DNA from: Solirubrobacteraceae bacterium | Lineage (GTDB): Bacteria; Actinomycetota; Thermoleophilia; Solirubrobacterales; Solirubrobacteraceae | Direction: 5' to 3' | Length of the DNA: 64,000 bases | NCBI GenBank assembly: GCA_030447275.1 | Contig: JAUJPF010000015.1 | Span: 1 to 64,000 of the forward strand | Part shown: positions 50,893 to 60,342 of the stretch, piece after piece | Layout of the letters: every line of letters starts with the position of its first letter | How positions within the stretch are numbered: position 1 is the stretch's first letter | Position numbers and translations under genes: made by a program | The notes under the pieces: generated by a model | Told to the model about the DNA's origin: nothing | Databases searched by the model: none | Seen by the model: the letters and a program-made list of their open reading frames with translations, nothing else

Positions 50893-52680
50893 CTAGCCCG
50901 TCTTCAGCAGCGTCCACATCCGGCCCAGCAGCTCCTGGCTCTCGACGTCAGACGACAGGCGGGTGGCGAAGCCGGCGATCCCGGGCCGGATCACGAGCCC
51001 CTGGCCGTAGCGGGCGGCGACGATGACCGGCGGCTCGCCGGGGACGCCGGCGGTCGAGAGCGCGCGCGCCTCGCGCCCCACGTCGGCGGTCGGCTCCCAC
51101 CGCTCGACGTTCGCGAAGAGACCCTCGCCCCCGGCGAAGAGCTGGAGGCGCTCGTCGTCGGAGCGGATCGCCAGGTCGACGGTGCGGTCGCGGACGCCGG
51201 CGAGCCGCATCCCGAAGAGGTCGGTGCGGGCGGCCTCGCTGGGACGCTCGAGCGCGGTCTGCGTCTGCTCGACCTCGCGCCGTAGCGAGTCGGTGCCCAG
51301 CGAGACGACCGTGTGCCCGCGCCCGGCGGCGAACGTGCGCAGCCGGCGGCGGACGTCGCTGGTCAGCCAGACGGCGTCGCCCGCGAGGAGCACGCCGCGA
51401 TGGCCCTCGATCTGCGGCCCGCGACGGACGGCGAGCGCGACGTCCGTCGTCAGGTCGTAGCGCAGCCCGAGCCGCCCGAGGTGCGCGAGCAGCGGACCCT
51501 CGCTCTCGGTGAGCCCCGCCGGCATCCCGTCGCGTGCGAACACCCGGTCCAGCCGCGCGGAAACCCCGAGGTCGAGCGTGTTCGGCAGGCCGTCGCCGTC
51601 GTCGTCGACCGGGTTGCGGCCCTGCCACGTCGTCGCGGGCAGGACGACGAGGACGCGGTTGTCGTCGCGGTCGTCGACCGCGATCGGGACGCGCGCCGAG
51701 CGCCTGCGCGTGCGGACCTCGTAGAGGTACAGGCCCGACTCGCCGTTCGCCACGCGGACGCGGAACGAGCCGCCGCTCGAGTGGCGCCCGCGCTTCGCCG
51801 GCAGCGGCGCGCCGACGCGGCGCAGCGTCCAGCGCCAGGCGGCGCCGCGGGAGTCGACGCCGACGTAGCCGTCTCCGCCCGCGCGGACCGGGACGAGCGG
51901 CGGCTGGAGCGCGAGGTAGCGGATCGTGATGCCGGCGCGGCCGGGGATCCGCAGGCCACGCCGCAGGCGAAACGGCCGCGGCGCGTTCGACCCGATGTTG
52001 CCGGCGCGGTCGCGCGAGCGCACGACGACCGCGAACGTCCCCGGGGCGAGGCGGCGGCCGTCCTCGTTCGTACCGTCCCACGTCGCGGTGCCGTCCTCGG
52101 CCGGCTCGAGCGTCCTGACGAGGCGCGGGCCGCGGTCGGTGCGCCAGACCTCGAGCTCGACCTTGCGCCCGCGCGCCTCGAAGCGGATCTCGACGGGCGC
52201 GCCGTCGGGTCGCGGCAGCAGCTCGGGCCCGGGCGCGTCCTCGGGGCCGATGTCGACGACGCGCGGCTTCGGCGGCGTGGTGTCGAGGCGCACGCCGCGG
52301 CGCAGCGTCGTCGTGAGCCCCTGGCGGGAGAGCGTGAGCCGGACCCGGTAGCGGCCGTCGGGCGCCCTGCGACCGTCCTCGGTGCGCCCGTTCCACACCA
52401 CGCGCTCCTGACGGAACCGCGCGACCTCGAGATCCTCGTCGAGGGTCGCGACGACGTCGCCCTCCTCGTCGATCACCGTCGCCCGCACCCGGTCGCTCTC
52501 GCTCAGCGTGAACGAGATGCGCATGCGGTCGAAGCGCCCGTCCTGGTTCGGCGAGAAGACGCGCGCGCCCATCACCCGCTGGACGACCGAGGGCTCGCTC
52601 TTGAGCCGCTGGGCGACGAGGAAGGCGGCGAACGTGGCGACGACGAGCGCAGCGAACACGCCGGCGGCGAGGCGCGTCAC
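50893..52680 (-). CDS. Membrane-anchored protein with FlgD-type Ig repeats and DMFase-like C-terminus
   Basis: 595 residues from GTG 52680, which overlaps the phosphatase stop by four bases. One N-terminal transmembrane helix (AAGVFAALVVATFAAFLVA). Two FlgD-like Ig domains: VFSPNQDGRFDRMRISFTLS ... TEDGRRAPDGRYRVRL, and WDGTNEDGRRLAPGTFAVVV. The second half (~260-590) has TIRYLALQPPL, LVVLPATTWQGRNPVDDDGD and LLAGDAVWLTSDVRRRLRTF, recalling the large subunit of N,N-dimethylformamidase, a fold also found in non-enzymatic secreted proteins. Function unknown. Confidence 0.75.
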   Translation of the reverse strand: MTRLAAGVFAALVVATFAAFLVAQRLKSEPSVVQRVMGARVFSPNQDGRFDRMRISFTLSESDRVRATVIDEEGDVVATLDEDLEVARFRQERVVWNGRTEDGRRAPDGRYRVRLTLSRQGLTTTLRRGVRLDTTPPKPRVVDIGPEDAPGPELLPRPDGAPVEIRFEARGRKVELEVWRTDRGPRLVRTLEPAEDGTATWDGTNEDGRRLAPGTFAVVVRSRDRAGNIGSNAPRPFRLRRGLRIPGRAGITIRYLALQPPLVPVRAGGDGYVGVDSRGAAWRWTLRRVGAPLPAKRGRHSSGGSFRVRVANGESGLYLYEVRTRRRSARVPIAVDDRDDNRVLVVLPATTWQGRNPVDDDGDGLPNTLDLGVSARLDRVFARDGMPAGLTESEGPLLAHLGRLGLRYDLTTDVALAVRRGPQIEGHRGVLLAGDAVWLTSDVRRRLRTFAAGRGHTVVSLGTDSLRREVEQTQTALERPSEAARTDLFGMRLAGVRDRTVDLAIRSDDERLQLFAGGEGLFANVERWEPTADVGREARALSTAGVPGEPPVIVAARYGQGLVIRPGIAGFATRLSSDVESQELLGRMWTLLKTG

Positions 52681-53216
52681 AGGCGGACGAGCTCCGCGTT
52701 GGGCACGCGCCAGTCGTGGTAGGTGTCGAGCCCCTTGCGGTGGGTGTGCGCGAGCGCGCAGCGGACGACGCCGCGGTGGCACACGAGCAGCGCCGGCAGC
52801 TCGCGGCGCTGGGTGACGTCGACGAGCGCGGCGATCACGCGCTCCTGCTGCTCGGCGAAGGACTCGCCGCCGGGGAAGCGGAAGCCGTCGCCCGCGCGCA
52901 GGAACGCCGCCCAGCTGTCGGGGTCCTCGTGCTCGACGTCGTCCTTCAGGCGGTCCTGCCACGCGCCGACGTCGACCTCCTTGAGCCGGTCGTCGGGGCG
53001 CGGCTGGAGCCCGAGCCGCTCGCCGACGATCGCCGCGGTCTCGGCGGCGCGGATCAGCGGGCTCGTGTAGAGGGCGACGACGTCCTCGCCGGCCGCCTGC
53101 TCGGCCAGCGCGCGCGCCTGCTCGCGGCCGGTCTCGTTGAGCGCGACGTCCTTCTGGCCCTGGAAGCGGCGCTCCCTGTTCTCGGCGGTCTCGCCGTGGC
53201 GCGCGAGCAGGATCAC
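52677..53216 (-). CDS. Histidine phosphatase family protein
   Basis: 179 residues from a GTG overlapping the upstream stop by four bases. The catalytic RHG motif is at the very N-terminus (ILLARHGETAENRERRFQGQ), with the second histidine in LLVCHRGVVRCALAHTH and the GES-like GGESFAEQQERV. These enzymes remove phosphate from sugars or nucleotides via a phosphohistidine. In this operon it could act on a phosphorylated product linked to the neighbouring phosphosulfolactate synthase; that is inference. Confidence 0.92.
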   Translation of the reverse strand: MILLARHGETAENRERRFQGQKDVALNETGREQARALAEQAAGEDVVALYTSPLIRAAETAAIVGERLGLQPRPDDRLKEVDVGAWQDRLKDDVEHEDPDSWAAFLRAGDGFRFPGGESFAEQQERVIAALVDVTQRRELPALLVCHRGVVRCALAHTHRKGLDTYHDWRVPNAELVRL

Positions 53217-53968
53217 GCCGATCCGCTCATCGTGTCGCTGCGCAGCCCGAGGCGCATCGTCTCGAGCGCGAGCACGTCGGCGGGCGCGATGTTCCCCAGG
53301 TTCACGTCGAGGCCGAAGCGCTTGAGCAGATGGACCTGCTGGTCCTTCTGCGGCGCCTCGAAGACGAGCCGCTCGGGGTCGACCGCGTGCGCGATCTCGT
53401 CGATGAGGCCCTCGCGCAGCTCGCCGTCAGGCCGGGCGATCCCGGCGGTGCCGCTCTCGCGCGCCTCGCAGATGACCTTCCACGCGCCGGCCTCGAGCTC
53501 GGCCTCGATCTGCTCGACCCAGCGGTACGGGGCCATGACGTGGGCGGCGTCCTTCGAGCCGACCTCGCTGAGGACGGTGAAGCGGGTCGCCAGCGTGGCG
53601 ATCAGCTCGAGCTTGCGCTCGCGTTCGAGGTCGATCGTCCCGTCGGAGATCTCGACGTGGCGGATCCGGAGCGAGTCGAGCCAGCCGGCCAGCTCGTCGA
53701 CGCGGCCCTGCTGGATCGCGAGCTCGGTGAGCGTGCCGCCGAGGACGACGGGCAGGCCGTGGTGGCGGTAGCGCTCGAGCTTGGGCTCGAGGTTGGCGGT
53801 GGCGAGCGCGGTGCCCCACCCCAGCTTGACGATGTCGACCGAGTCGCCGGCGACCTCGACGAGGCCGTCCACGTCGGCGATGGCGAGGCCACGGTCGAGG
53901 ACGTGGGTGAGCCCCTGCTCGCGCGGCTTGACCGCGCGCGCGGGAAGGTCGAGGGGGAGCCCCGCCAC
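53213..53968 (-). CDS. Phosphosulfolactate synthase family protein (ComA-like)
   Basis: 251 residues from a GTG. TIM-barrel protein with family phrases DIVKLGWGTALATANLEPKL, VVLGGTLTELAIQQG, HVEISDGTIDL and FTVLSEVGSKD. In methanogens ComA adds sulfite to phosphoenolpyruvate as the first step of coenzyme M synthesis. Bacteria carrying the gene mostly lack coenzyme M, so the role here is uncertain; sulfolactate production is one option. Co-translated with the histidine phosphatase, a conceivable ComB substitute. Confidence 0.9.
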   Translation of the reverse strand: MAGLPLDLPARAVKPREQGLTHVLDRGLAIADVDGLVEVAGDSVDIVKLGWGTALATANLEPKLERYRHHGLPVVLGGTLTELAIQQGRVDELAGWLDSLRIRHVEISDGTIDLERERKLELIATLATRFTVLSEVGSKDAAHVMAPYRWVEQIEAELEAGAWKVICEARESGTAGIARPDGELREGLIDEIAHAVDPERLVFEAPQKDQQVHLLKRFGLDVNLGNIAPADVLALETMRLGLRSDTMSGSA

Positions 53969-53984
53969 CGTCCGGCCCGGCGCC

Positions 53985-55330
53985 CTACTGCTGGCTCTGG
54001 TCGGCGCCGACGATGACGACGACGCGCGCCCGGTTCTGCGTGAGCGTGCTGGCGCTCTGGTCGATGCGGTCGAGCGCGTCGTCGCCCACGTCGATCACCT
54101 TCGCGACGTCGAGCGCCTCGTTGCGCGCGCCCTCCACGTACATGATCACGGTCGCCGAGCGGTTCTGCTCGGCGGCGTCGGCCACGAGGTCGTCGGGGAC
54201 GGCGAACCCGGCCCCCTCGATCTTCGACGCGGTGGTCTTGGCGAGGCCCGTCACCGTCGTGCCGTTGAGGACGCCGACGGTGATGTCGCCGCGCGGCGTC
54301 GGCGGCTCGTCCTGCGCGGTGCGGCTGGGGGGCGGAACGACGACGTTCGTCTGCGGCGCCTCCGCGCGGTCGCTGTCGTCGCCGCCGCCGGTCAGCGCGA
54401 GGACGCCGACCACGAGCAGCGCGAGCAGCGCGACGGCCACGGCGAGGATCGGCCAGCGGACGGCGCTGCCGCCGCCCGTCGCGCGGCCGCGCGGCGGGAC
54501 GGTGGCGGAGGCGGCCTGCGCGCGCGCGGGGGCGGCCGCGCGCGGTGGGACCGTGGTGCGCGGGCGTGCGGCGGCGGTGCGGGCGGGCGGGAGCGGGGCG
54601 GCCGGAGGGGCGCCGCCCGTCGGAGGGTCCCCGTGCCCAGAGGCGCGGCGGTCGTCGCGGGGGCGCCGGCGGCCGGCGCCGCGGCGGTCGAAGGGCCTCG
54701 TCGGCGGCCGGCGCCGCGGCGGTCGAAGGGGCCGCGCCGGCGGTCGGCGCCGCGGCGCTCGCCGGAGCCGTGCCAGTCGCAGGAGCCGCGCCGCTCGGCG
54801 CCGCGGCGTCCTCCTTCCCCGGCGCGTCGTCCTTCGCCGGAGCGTCGTCCGACGCCGCATCCGCGTCCTTCGCCACGGCGCCGTCGCCCGCGGGCGTGGA
54901 GGTGGGCGGCGGTGTCGCGCCCGTGGGCGGAGCCGCGGAGGGGACGGCGAAGCCGCGCTCGCCGCAGCCGCGGCCGGGGCTGCGCCTGCGGTCGCTGCGG
55001 CGGCGCCTGCCGGGGCCGCCGCCGGGGCGCCCGGCTGGCCGTTCGGGCCGGGCCGGCACCGGCGGCCGCGCTCCCGCCGCCTGCGCCGCGACGGTCTGCG
55101 GCGCGCCCGGCGGGCGGCAACTGCCGGCGCCGCGCGGCGGCTCGCCTCGGCGGCGACGCGGGCCTCGAGCTCGGCGGCGCGCTCCGGCGCGCGGCCCCGG
55201 CCCACTCCCGCAGGCGCTTGACCTCGCGCGCCTGCGCGAAGTACAGGAGGGCCAGCACGGCGAGGCCGAGCAGCGACGCCGCGCCTGCGTAGCCGCCGTA
55301 GTCCTTGATGACGTCGAGTACCTGGTCCAC
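53985..55330 (-). pseudogene. Membrane protein with LytR C-terminal domain, frame broken in the linker
   Basis: N-terminus DQVLDVIKDYGGYAGAASLL with a transmembrane helix is intact from GTG 55330. The C-terminal part, from the second hydrophobic helix (WPILAVAVALLALLVVGVLAL) to DITVGVLNGTTVTGLAKTTA and the LytR_C domain, is intact to 53985. The two lie in different frames: the Ala/Pro-rich linker between ~54610 and ~55200 needs about four frame changes, one at a 35-bp tandem repeat. Protein-like Ala/Pro/Thr/Asp text appears in successive frames (APAKDDAPGKEDAAAPSGAA), so the frameshifts are recent or are sequence errors. Confidence 0.7.
54667..54730. repeat. 35-bp-offset tandem repeat that shifts the frame
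   Basis: 54667-54695 and 54702-54730 are identical 29-mers separated by CCTCGT. Both encode PSTAAAPAA on the minus strand but in different frames, because 35 is not a multiple of three. Confidence 0.85.
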
Positions 55331-55345
55331 GGAAGTTGGCGCAGT

Positions 55346-57277
55346 CTATGGACCGGTGGGGAGCGAACCGACCGCCGGGTGCAGTCCCGACAGCTCGCTC
55401 ACCTTCCGTGCCAGCCCCGCGGCGTCGCCCTCGAGCACGAGCAGGTTGATCTCCTGGAACATCGCGTCGACCGTCTCGGGCTCGAGCCGGTCGCGCTCGG
55501 CGCGCAGGATCCGCTCGGCCGGCGTCGGCTGCGGACGCTCCTGCGGGTTGAACAGCTCCTCGTGCAGCTTCTCGCCGGGCCGGCGCCCGACGACCTCGAT
55601 CGCGATGTCCTCGCCCGGCCGCAGCCCCGACAGCTCGATCATGTCGCGCGCGAGCTGCATGATCGCGACGGGCTCGCCCATGTCGAGCACGAAGATCTCG
55701 CCGCCCGCCCCCAGCGACCCCGAGCGGATGATGAGCTGCACCGCCTCCGGGATCGTCATGAAGTAGCGGGTCATCCGCTCGTCGGTCACCGTCACCGGGC
55801 CGCCGCGCGCGATCTGGCGGCGGAAGATGGGGACGACCGAGCCGGAGGACCCGAGCACGTTGCCGAAGCGCACCGTCGCGAAGCGCGTCTCCGGATAGCG
55901 CTGCGACTCGGCCTCGACCGCGTACTCGGCGAGCGCCTTCGACGCGCCCATCACCGTGGCCGGCGTCACCGCCTTGTCCGTCGAGACGAGCACGAACACG
56001 CGCACGCCGGTGTCGCCCGCGACGCGGGCCAGCAGCCGCGTGGCCAGCGCGTTGTTGCGGACGGCCTCGACCGCGTTGCCCTCCATCAGCCCGACGTGCT
56101 TGTACGCCGCGGCGTGGAACACGACGGTCGGCCGGTGCTCGGCGAAGACCTCGCGCATCCGCTCCTCCTCGCGGCAGTCGGCGAGGACCGCGGTGAGCGT
56201 CGCCGGGTGCACGTGGCGGTCGTCCTCGAGCTCGCGCTGGATGCGGAAGAGGTTGTCCTCGGCGTGGTCGACGGCGATCAGGCGCCGCGGCGCGACGCGC
56301 GCGATCTGGCGGCACAGCTCCGCGCCGATCGACCCGCCGGCGCCGGTGACGAGCACGACCTCGCCGTTGAGGTACGCGCCGAGGCGGTCGACCTCCATCA
56401 CCACCGGGTCGCGGCCGAGCACGTCCTCGACCTGCACCTCGCGCACCTGCTTGACGAGCTGGCCCTGCGTCTGGAGCAGCTCGAACACGGTCGGCAGCGT
56501 GCGCACCGGGATCCCGCGCTCGCGGCACGCGCGCGCGACGCGCGCGCGCAGCGTGCCCGGCGCGGAGGGGATCGCGATGATGACCTCGTCGGGCTCGACG
56601 TCGTCGATCACCCGCGCGAGGTCGCCGTCGGTGCCGCCGAGCACCTTGACGCCCTCCAGCCGGGCGCCGCGCAGCCGCGGGTCGTCGTCGAGGAACCCCA
56701 GCGGCGACAGCTTCAGCGACGGGTTGCGCAGGATCTCGCGCAGGACGAGCCGCCCGCCGTCGCCGGCGCCCACGATGAGCACGCCGCGGGCGTCGCGGCG
56801 GGGGCGGAAGCCGGCGAGCCGCCGCTCGTGCACGGCGCGCGCGACGAGGCGGGCGCCGCCGACGAACGTGAGCGTGAGCAGGAAGAACAGCGCGAGGACG
56901 CCGGCCGGGACCTTCAGCCCGACGTCGCCGCCGTTGAACGGATCGGGCACCGGCGTGGCGATCGCCACGTAGGCGGCCAGCGCGAGCGTCGCGACGACCA
57001 CGGCGCCGACGACCGCCTCGATGTCGCGCCACGACGAGTAGCGCCACCACTTCTGATAGAGCCGGAACAGCGTGAACACGACCAGCGAGCCCGCGACGAC
57101 CGGGAAGATCGTCGCCTCGAACAGCTCGCGGTAGCGGTCGGGGACGCCGCCGGGAGCGTCGAAGCGCAACCGGTAGGCCAGGAAGTATGCGAGGGCGACC
57201 AGCACCCCGTCGACCGCGAGCTGCGGGACCGAATGGCGGTGCACGGGGAGGGCCGCCGACCGGATCCGTCGGCGCAT
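55346..57277 (-). CDS. Nucleotide-sugar 4,6-dehydratase (WbpM/PglF-like), membrane bound
   Basis: 643 residues from an ATG. Four N-terminal transmembrane helices (about residues 17-150) lead to a first Rossmann domain (VLIVGAGDGGRLVLREIL) and then the catalytic SDR domain (~290-600): VLVTGAGGSIGAELCRQI, FHAAAYKHVGLMEGN, STDKAVTPATVMGASKALAE. The large two-domain form makes UDP-4-keto-6-deoxy-N-acetylhexosamine. The DegT aminotransferase at 61578 and the sugar transferase at 40456 could be the next steps. TAGCAT seven bases upstream supports the start. Confidence 0.94.
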   Translation of the reverse strand: MRRRIRSAALPVHRHSVPQLAVDGVLVALAYFLAYRLRFDAPGGVPDRYRELFEATIFPVVAGSLVVFTLFRLYQKWWRYSSWRDIEAVVGAVVVATLALAAYVAIATPVPDPFNGGDVGLKVPAGVLALFFLLTLTFVGGARLVARAVHERRLAGFRPRRDARGVLIVGAGDGGRLVLREILRNPSLKLSPLGFLDDDPRLRGARLEGVKVLGGTDGDLARVIDDVEPDEVIIAIPSAPGTLRARVARACRERGIPVRTLPTVFELLQTQGQLVKQVREVQVEDVLGRDPVVMEVDRLGAYLNGEVVLVTGAGGSIGAELCRQIARVAPRRLIAVDHAEDNLFRIQRELEDDRHVHPATLTAVLADCREEERMREVFAEHRPTVVFHAAAYKHVGLMEGNAVEAVRNNALATRLLARVAGDTGVRVFVLVSTDKAVTPATVMGASKALAEYAVEAESQRYPETRFATVRFGNVLGSSGSVVPIFRRQIARGGPVTVTDERMTRYFMTIPEAVQLIIRSGSLGAGGEIFVLDMGEPVAIMQLARDMIELSGLRPGEDIAIEVVGRRPGEKLHEELFNPQERPQPTPAERILRAERDRLEPETVDAMFQEINLLVLEGDAAGLARKVSELSGLHPAVGSLPTGP

Positions 57278-57284
57278 CCTCAGA

Positions 57285-57290
57285 ATGCTA
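57285..57290 (-). promoter_or_regulatory. Leaderless -10 hexamer TAGCAT
   Basis: TAGCAT ends seven bases before ATG 57277. Confidence 0.45.
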
Positions 57291-57317
57291 GCGGTGCGGG
57301 CCGATCCGGCCGGGCGT

Positions 57318-58787
57318 TCAGACCCGCGCGTGCACGCGCGCGGCGAGAGCCGCCGCGTCCGCGCCGTCGAGCGCCGGCACGCCGAACGAGTCGGCGAGGC
57401 GGCGCAGGCGCCCGTCGTCGCGCCCGAGCGCGAGGAAGCCGCCCGCGTCGGCGAGCCGGTCGGCGGCGTCGCGCAGCAGGGCGGAACTACGAGCTACGGC
57501 GATGTCGGCGATCTGCTCGAGGTCGAGCCCGAGGTCGGCGATGCCGGCCACGAGCGCGGCCTCCGCCTCGGCGAGGTCGGCGGTCAGCAGCTCGAGCGTG
57601 ACGGGGTCCGACGAGCCGAACGCGCTGGTCCACGCGGCGACGGCCGGCAGCCACAGGTCGCGGCGCGACCAGTCCGGTGCGGCGACCACGGTGAAGCGCT
57701 CGACCGGCGCCCGGCGGCGCGGCCTGCGGCACGACGCGACGAAGCACAGGTCCTGCGCCGGGGCGGGCTCGGCGATGATGAGGCTCTCGTCGCTGACGCG
57801 CTGGCCGCGCATCACGACCTCGCCGAAGTGGGCCGAGAGGATCGCCCACAGCTCCTCGACGTCGTACTCGCGGACGTGGTGGACGTTCGCGGGGTCGTCG
57901 GGGCTCGTGCACACGCCGCCGTTCGGCGTCGACATCACGCGCTCGCCGTCGGCGGCGAGCGCGCCGGCGAGCCGCGCCATCAGCGGGCCGGGCTCCTCGA
58001 GGTGCTCGAAGACCTCGAAGCACGTCACGACGTCGGCGCTCGATGGCTCGAACGCCTGCATGTCGAGGTCGGCCTGCCGCCAGGTGATGGCGGCGTGGTC
58101 GAAGTTCGCCCGCGCGTACTCGAGCGCGGCGGCGGAGTAGTCGAGCGACAGCACCGACACGGCGCCCGCGTCGGCGAGCATCCGGCTGCCGTAGCCGACC
58201 CCGCAGCCGGCGTCGATGACGCGGCGGCCGGCGACGTGCGGCGCGACGAGGCGGTAGTGCTGGAGGTGGATGGCCTCGGTGAGCCCCTCGCACTCGCCGG
58301 GGACGAGCCGCTCGTCGCGGACGTCCCAGGCCTCGCGCTCGGACGCGATCAGCGCGCGGACCGCGTCGGCGAGGCCGTCGCCCGCCGGCAGCACGTGGCA
58401 CGGCTGGCCGGAGCGCTCGCTGACGTGGTCGACGAGCGCCGGGTCGACCGCGAGCTTGACGGTCTTCAGGCGGTACGCGAAGTCGATCCGCCAGTGCTCG
58501 GGGTCCGGGGCGAGCACCAGGTGGGCGCCGATGCCCATGCCGGTGTCGTGCGCGGCCTGGCCGGCGGCCACCGACGCGCCGACGTAGAGGTCGGCGCGGG
58601 GAAGGCTGCGCCCGCCGAAGTCCTCGACGCGCACGACCGGGAGGTCGGCGCCGCCCCACTGCGGGGCGTCGTCGGTCGTCGCGACCGTGACGTCGAGGCC
58701 GGCGGCGGCGAGCTGCGCCGCCTGCTCGAGGACGACCGCGGCGTGGGGGCGCGCCGGGGCGTCGACGAGGTAGCAGACGTCGGTCAT
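57318..58787 (-). CDS. Methyltransferase with glycosyltransferase-like N-terminus
   Basis: 489 residues; the ATGA overlaps the upstream stop. The first ~150 residues resemble the N-terminal Rossmann fold of GT4 enzymes (CYLVDAPARPHAAVVLEQAA, LDVTVATTDDAPQW). Residues ~200-330 are a class I SAM methyltransferase: RRVIDAGCGVGYGSRMLADA, VSVLSLDYSAAALEYA and VTCFEVFEHLEEPG. A helical C-terminal region follows. Likely methylates a sugar or glycan; a half GT domain alone would not be active. Confidence 0.85.
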   Translation of the reverse strand: MTDVCYLVDAPARPHAAVVLEQAAQLAAAGLDVTVATTDDAPQWGGADLPVVRVEDFGGRSLPRADLYVGASVAAGQAAHDTGMGIGAHLVLAPDPEHWRIDFAYRLKTVKLAVDPALVDHVSERSGQPCHVLPAGDGLADAVRALIASEREAWDVRDERLVPGECEGLTEAIHLQHYRLVAPHVAGRRVIDAGCGVGYGSRMLADAGAVSVLSLDYSAAALEYARANFDHAAITWRQADLDMQAFEPSSADVVTCFEVFEHLEEPGPLMARLAGALAADGERVMSTPNGGVCTSPDDPANVHHVREYDVEELWAILSAHFGEVVMRGQRVSDESLIIAEPAPAQDLCFVASCRRPRRRAPVERFTVVAAPDWSRRDLWLPAVAAWTSAFGSSDPVTLELLTADLAEAEAALVAGIADLGLDLEQIADIAVARSSALLRDAADRLADAGGFLALGRDDGRLRRLADSFGVPALDGADAAALAARVHARV

Positions 58788-60235
58788 GCGGTGGCCCGCA
58801 GGCGGAGGAGGTCCTCGCTGGGGCGGACCATCCCGCGCGCGCGCCAGCGCTCGCACTTCGACGCCCAGTAGGCCGGGTGGTCGTAGACCATGCTCGGCAG
58901 CGGCGTGACCTCGGCGACGGCGAAGCCGGCGTCGGCCATCAGCCGCGCGAGCGACTCCGGCGTGTAGTGCGCGACGTGGTCGTTGAGCGCGGTCGCCGTC
59001 CAGGCGACGGGATCGCGCTGCGCGTCCTCGGCCGCGAAGTTCGGCACCTCGACGAAGAGCGGTGCGCCGGGGCGCAGGATCGCGCGCACCGCGGCGAGGA
59101 ACTCGAGCGGCTCGTGGACGTGCTCGAGGACGTGGAAGAGCGTGACGGCGTCGGCGTGCTCGCCCGGGGCGACGTCCGGCCAGTCGGCGACGTCGCCGAG
59201 GACGCGCTCGACGCCCAGCTCGCGGGCCTGCCCGGCGGCCCAGCCGCTCGGCTCGATCAGCGCCGAGCGAAAGCCGCGCTCGGCCGCCACCGCGGCCATC
59301 TCGCCGGTCCCGCCGCCGATGTCGACGAGCAGCCCGCCGGTCACGTGGCGCCCGACCCAGTCGGCGCGCACGCGCGCCTCCGCGTACCAGTGCTCGCGGT
59401 TGGCCATCCGGCCTCCGCCGTACTGCTCGACCCAGATCCCGTCGCTCTCGATGTCGCGGTCGGGCGCGGGGATCGTGATGCCGGTGCCGCACGCGGGGCA
59501 GGCGACGATCGCGCGCTCGCCGGCGGCGACCTCCGCGACCACGTCCGCATGGCAGACCGTGCACGGCTCCGCGCGCTGCTCGCCGGCCTCGCGCCACTTC
59601 GCGCGCCAGGCCTCGTCGCTGCGGCGGAACTCCTGCTCGTCGCCGTAGCCGCCCTTCGTGTGGTGGAAGACGGCGATCTCGTCGACCACGACCTTCCGAC
59701 CGGCGGCGCGCGCCGAGAAGCAGAAGTCGGCGTCGTAGGCGTGGAAGCCGCGGAAGCGCTCGTCGTCGAAGCGCAGGTTGCGCACAGCCCACGGCGAGAG
59801 CACGAGCAGCAGCCCGTCGACGGTGTCCACCTCTTCACTGCCGCCGCCGAAGTCGACGAGGCCGCGCGTCTCGGCGACGCGGCCGGCGCCCTCGCCCTCC
59901 CACCAGGCCAGGCTGCGGACGCCGCGCGCGCCGACGACGCCGATGACGGCGATCTCCGGGTCGGCGGCGAGCCGGCGGCGCACCTTCGCGCAGAACTCGG
60001 AGTCGAGGATCTCGGTGTCCTCGTGCAGCAGCACGAGCGCCTCGAGGTCTTCGCGCGCGGCGAACGCGTCGAGGATCTCGTTGTAGGCGCTGGTCATCGA
60101 CGTCGCGTCGGTGTACTGCGCGACGACCGCGTCGGGCTCGCTGACGCGCTGGAGCCCGGGCGCGGCGCAGCGCCGGAACTTCTCCTCGGAGGCGACGACG
60201 GAGGCGAAGGCGAACATCGCTCCATTGCTCGGCAT
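58784..60235 (-). CDS. Bifunctional glycosyltransferase-like / zinc-ribbon / methyltransferase protein
   Basis: 483 residues from ATG 60235, fixed by AAGGAGG eight bases upstream. Residues ~1-200 resemble family-2-like transferases of the PF13712 type (ALVLLHEDTEILDSEFCAKV, GFHAYDADFCFSARAAG). Then comes a four-cysteine zinc ribbon (CTVCHADV, CPACGTG, about 235-265), then a SAM methyltransferase domain (LLVDIGGGTGEMAAVAAERG, LFHVLEHVHEPLEF). Co-translated with another methyltransferase. Probably makes a methylated surface glycan. Confidence 0.85.
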   Translation of the reverse strand: MPSNGAMFAFASVVASEEKFRRCAAPGLQRVSEPDAVVAQYTDATSMTSAYNEILDAFAAREDLEALVLLHEDTEILDSEFCAKVRRRLAADPEIAVIGVVGARGVRSLAWWEGEGAGRVAETRGLVDFGGGSEEVDTVDGLLLVLSPWAVRNLRFDDERFRGFHAYDADFCFSARAAGRKVVVDEIAVFHHTKGGYGDEQEFRRSDEAWRAKWREAGEQRAEPCTVCHADVVAEVAAGERAIVACPACGTGITIPAPDRDIESDGIWVEQYGGGRMANREHWYAEARVRADWVGRHVTGGLLVDIGGGTGEMAAVAAERGFRSALIEPSGWAAGQARELGVERVLGDVADWPDVAPGEHADAVTLFHVLEHVHEPLEFLAAVRAILRPGAPLFVEVPNFAAEDAQRDPVAWTATALNDHVAHYTPESLARLMADAGFAVAEVTPLPSMVYDHPAYWASKCERWRARGMVRPSEDLLRLRATA

Positions 60236-60243
60236 CCGCGGCG

Positions 60244-60250
60244 CCTCCTT
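60244..60250 (-). promoter_or_regulatory. Shine-Dalgarno AAGGAGG
   Basis: Near-perfect ribosome-binding site eight bases before ATG 60235, one of the few in the window; it excludes the longer start at 60307. Confidence 0.75.
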
Positions 60251-60342
60251 GAGGCGCGCGGGAGCGCGCCCGGATGTGCACGCGACCGGTAGATCCGTCC
60301 AGATCACTCGCGAAACGAGCGCCGACCGCCGAACCTGGCCGC

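Noticed and set aside
47612-50917. 1101-codon minus-strand frame opposite paralog 3
   Set aside because: Mirror frame of a verified gene; low-complexity composition.
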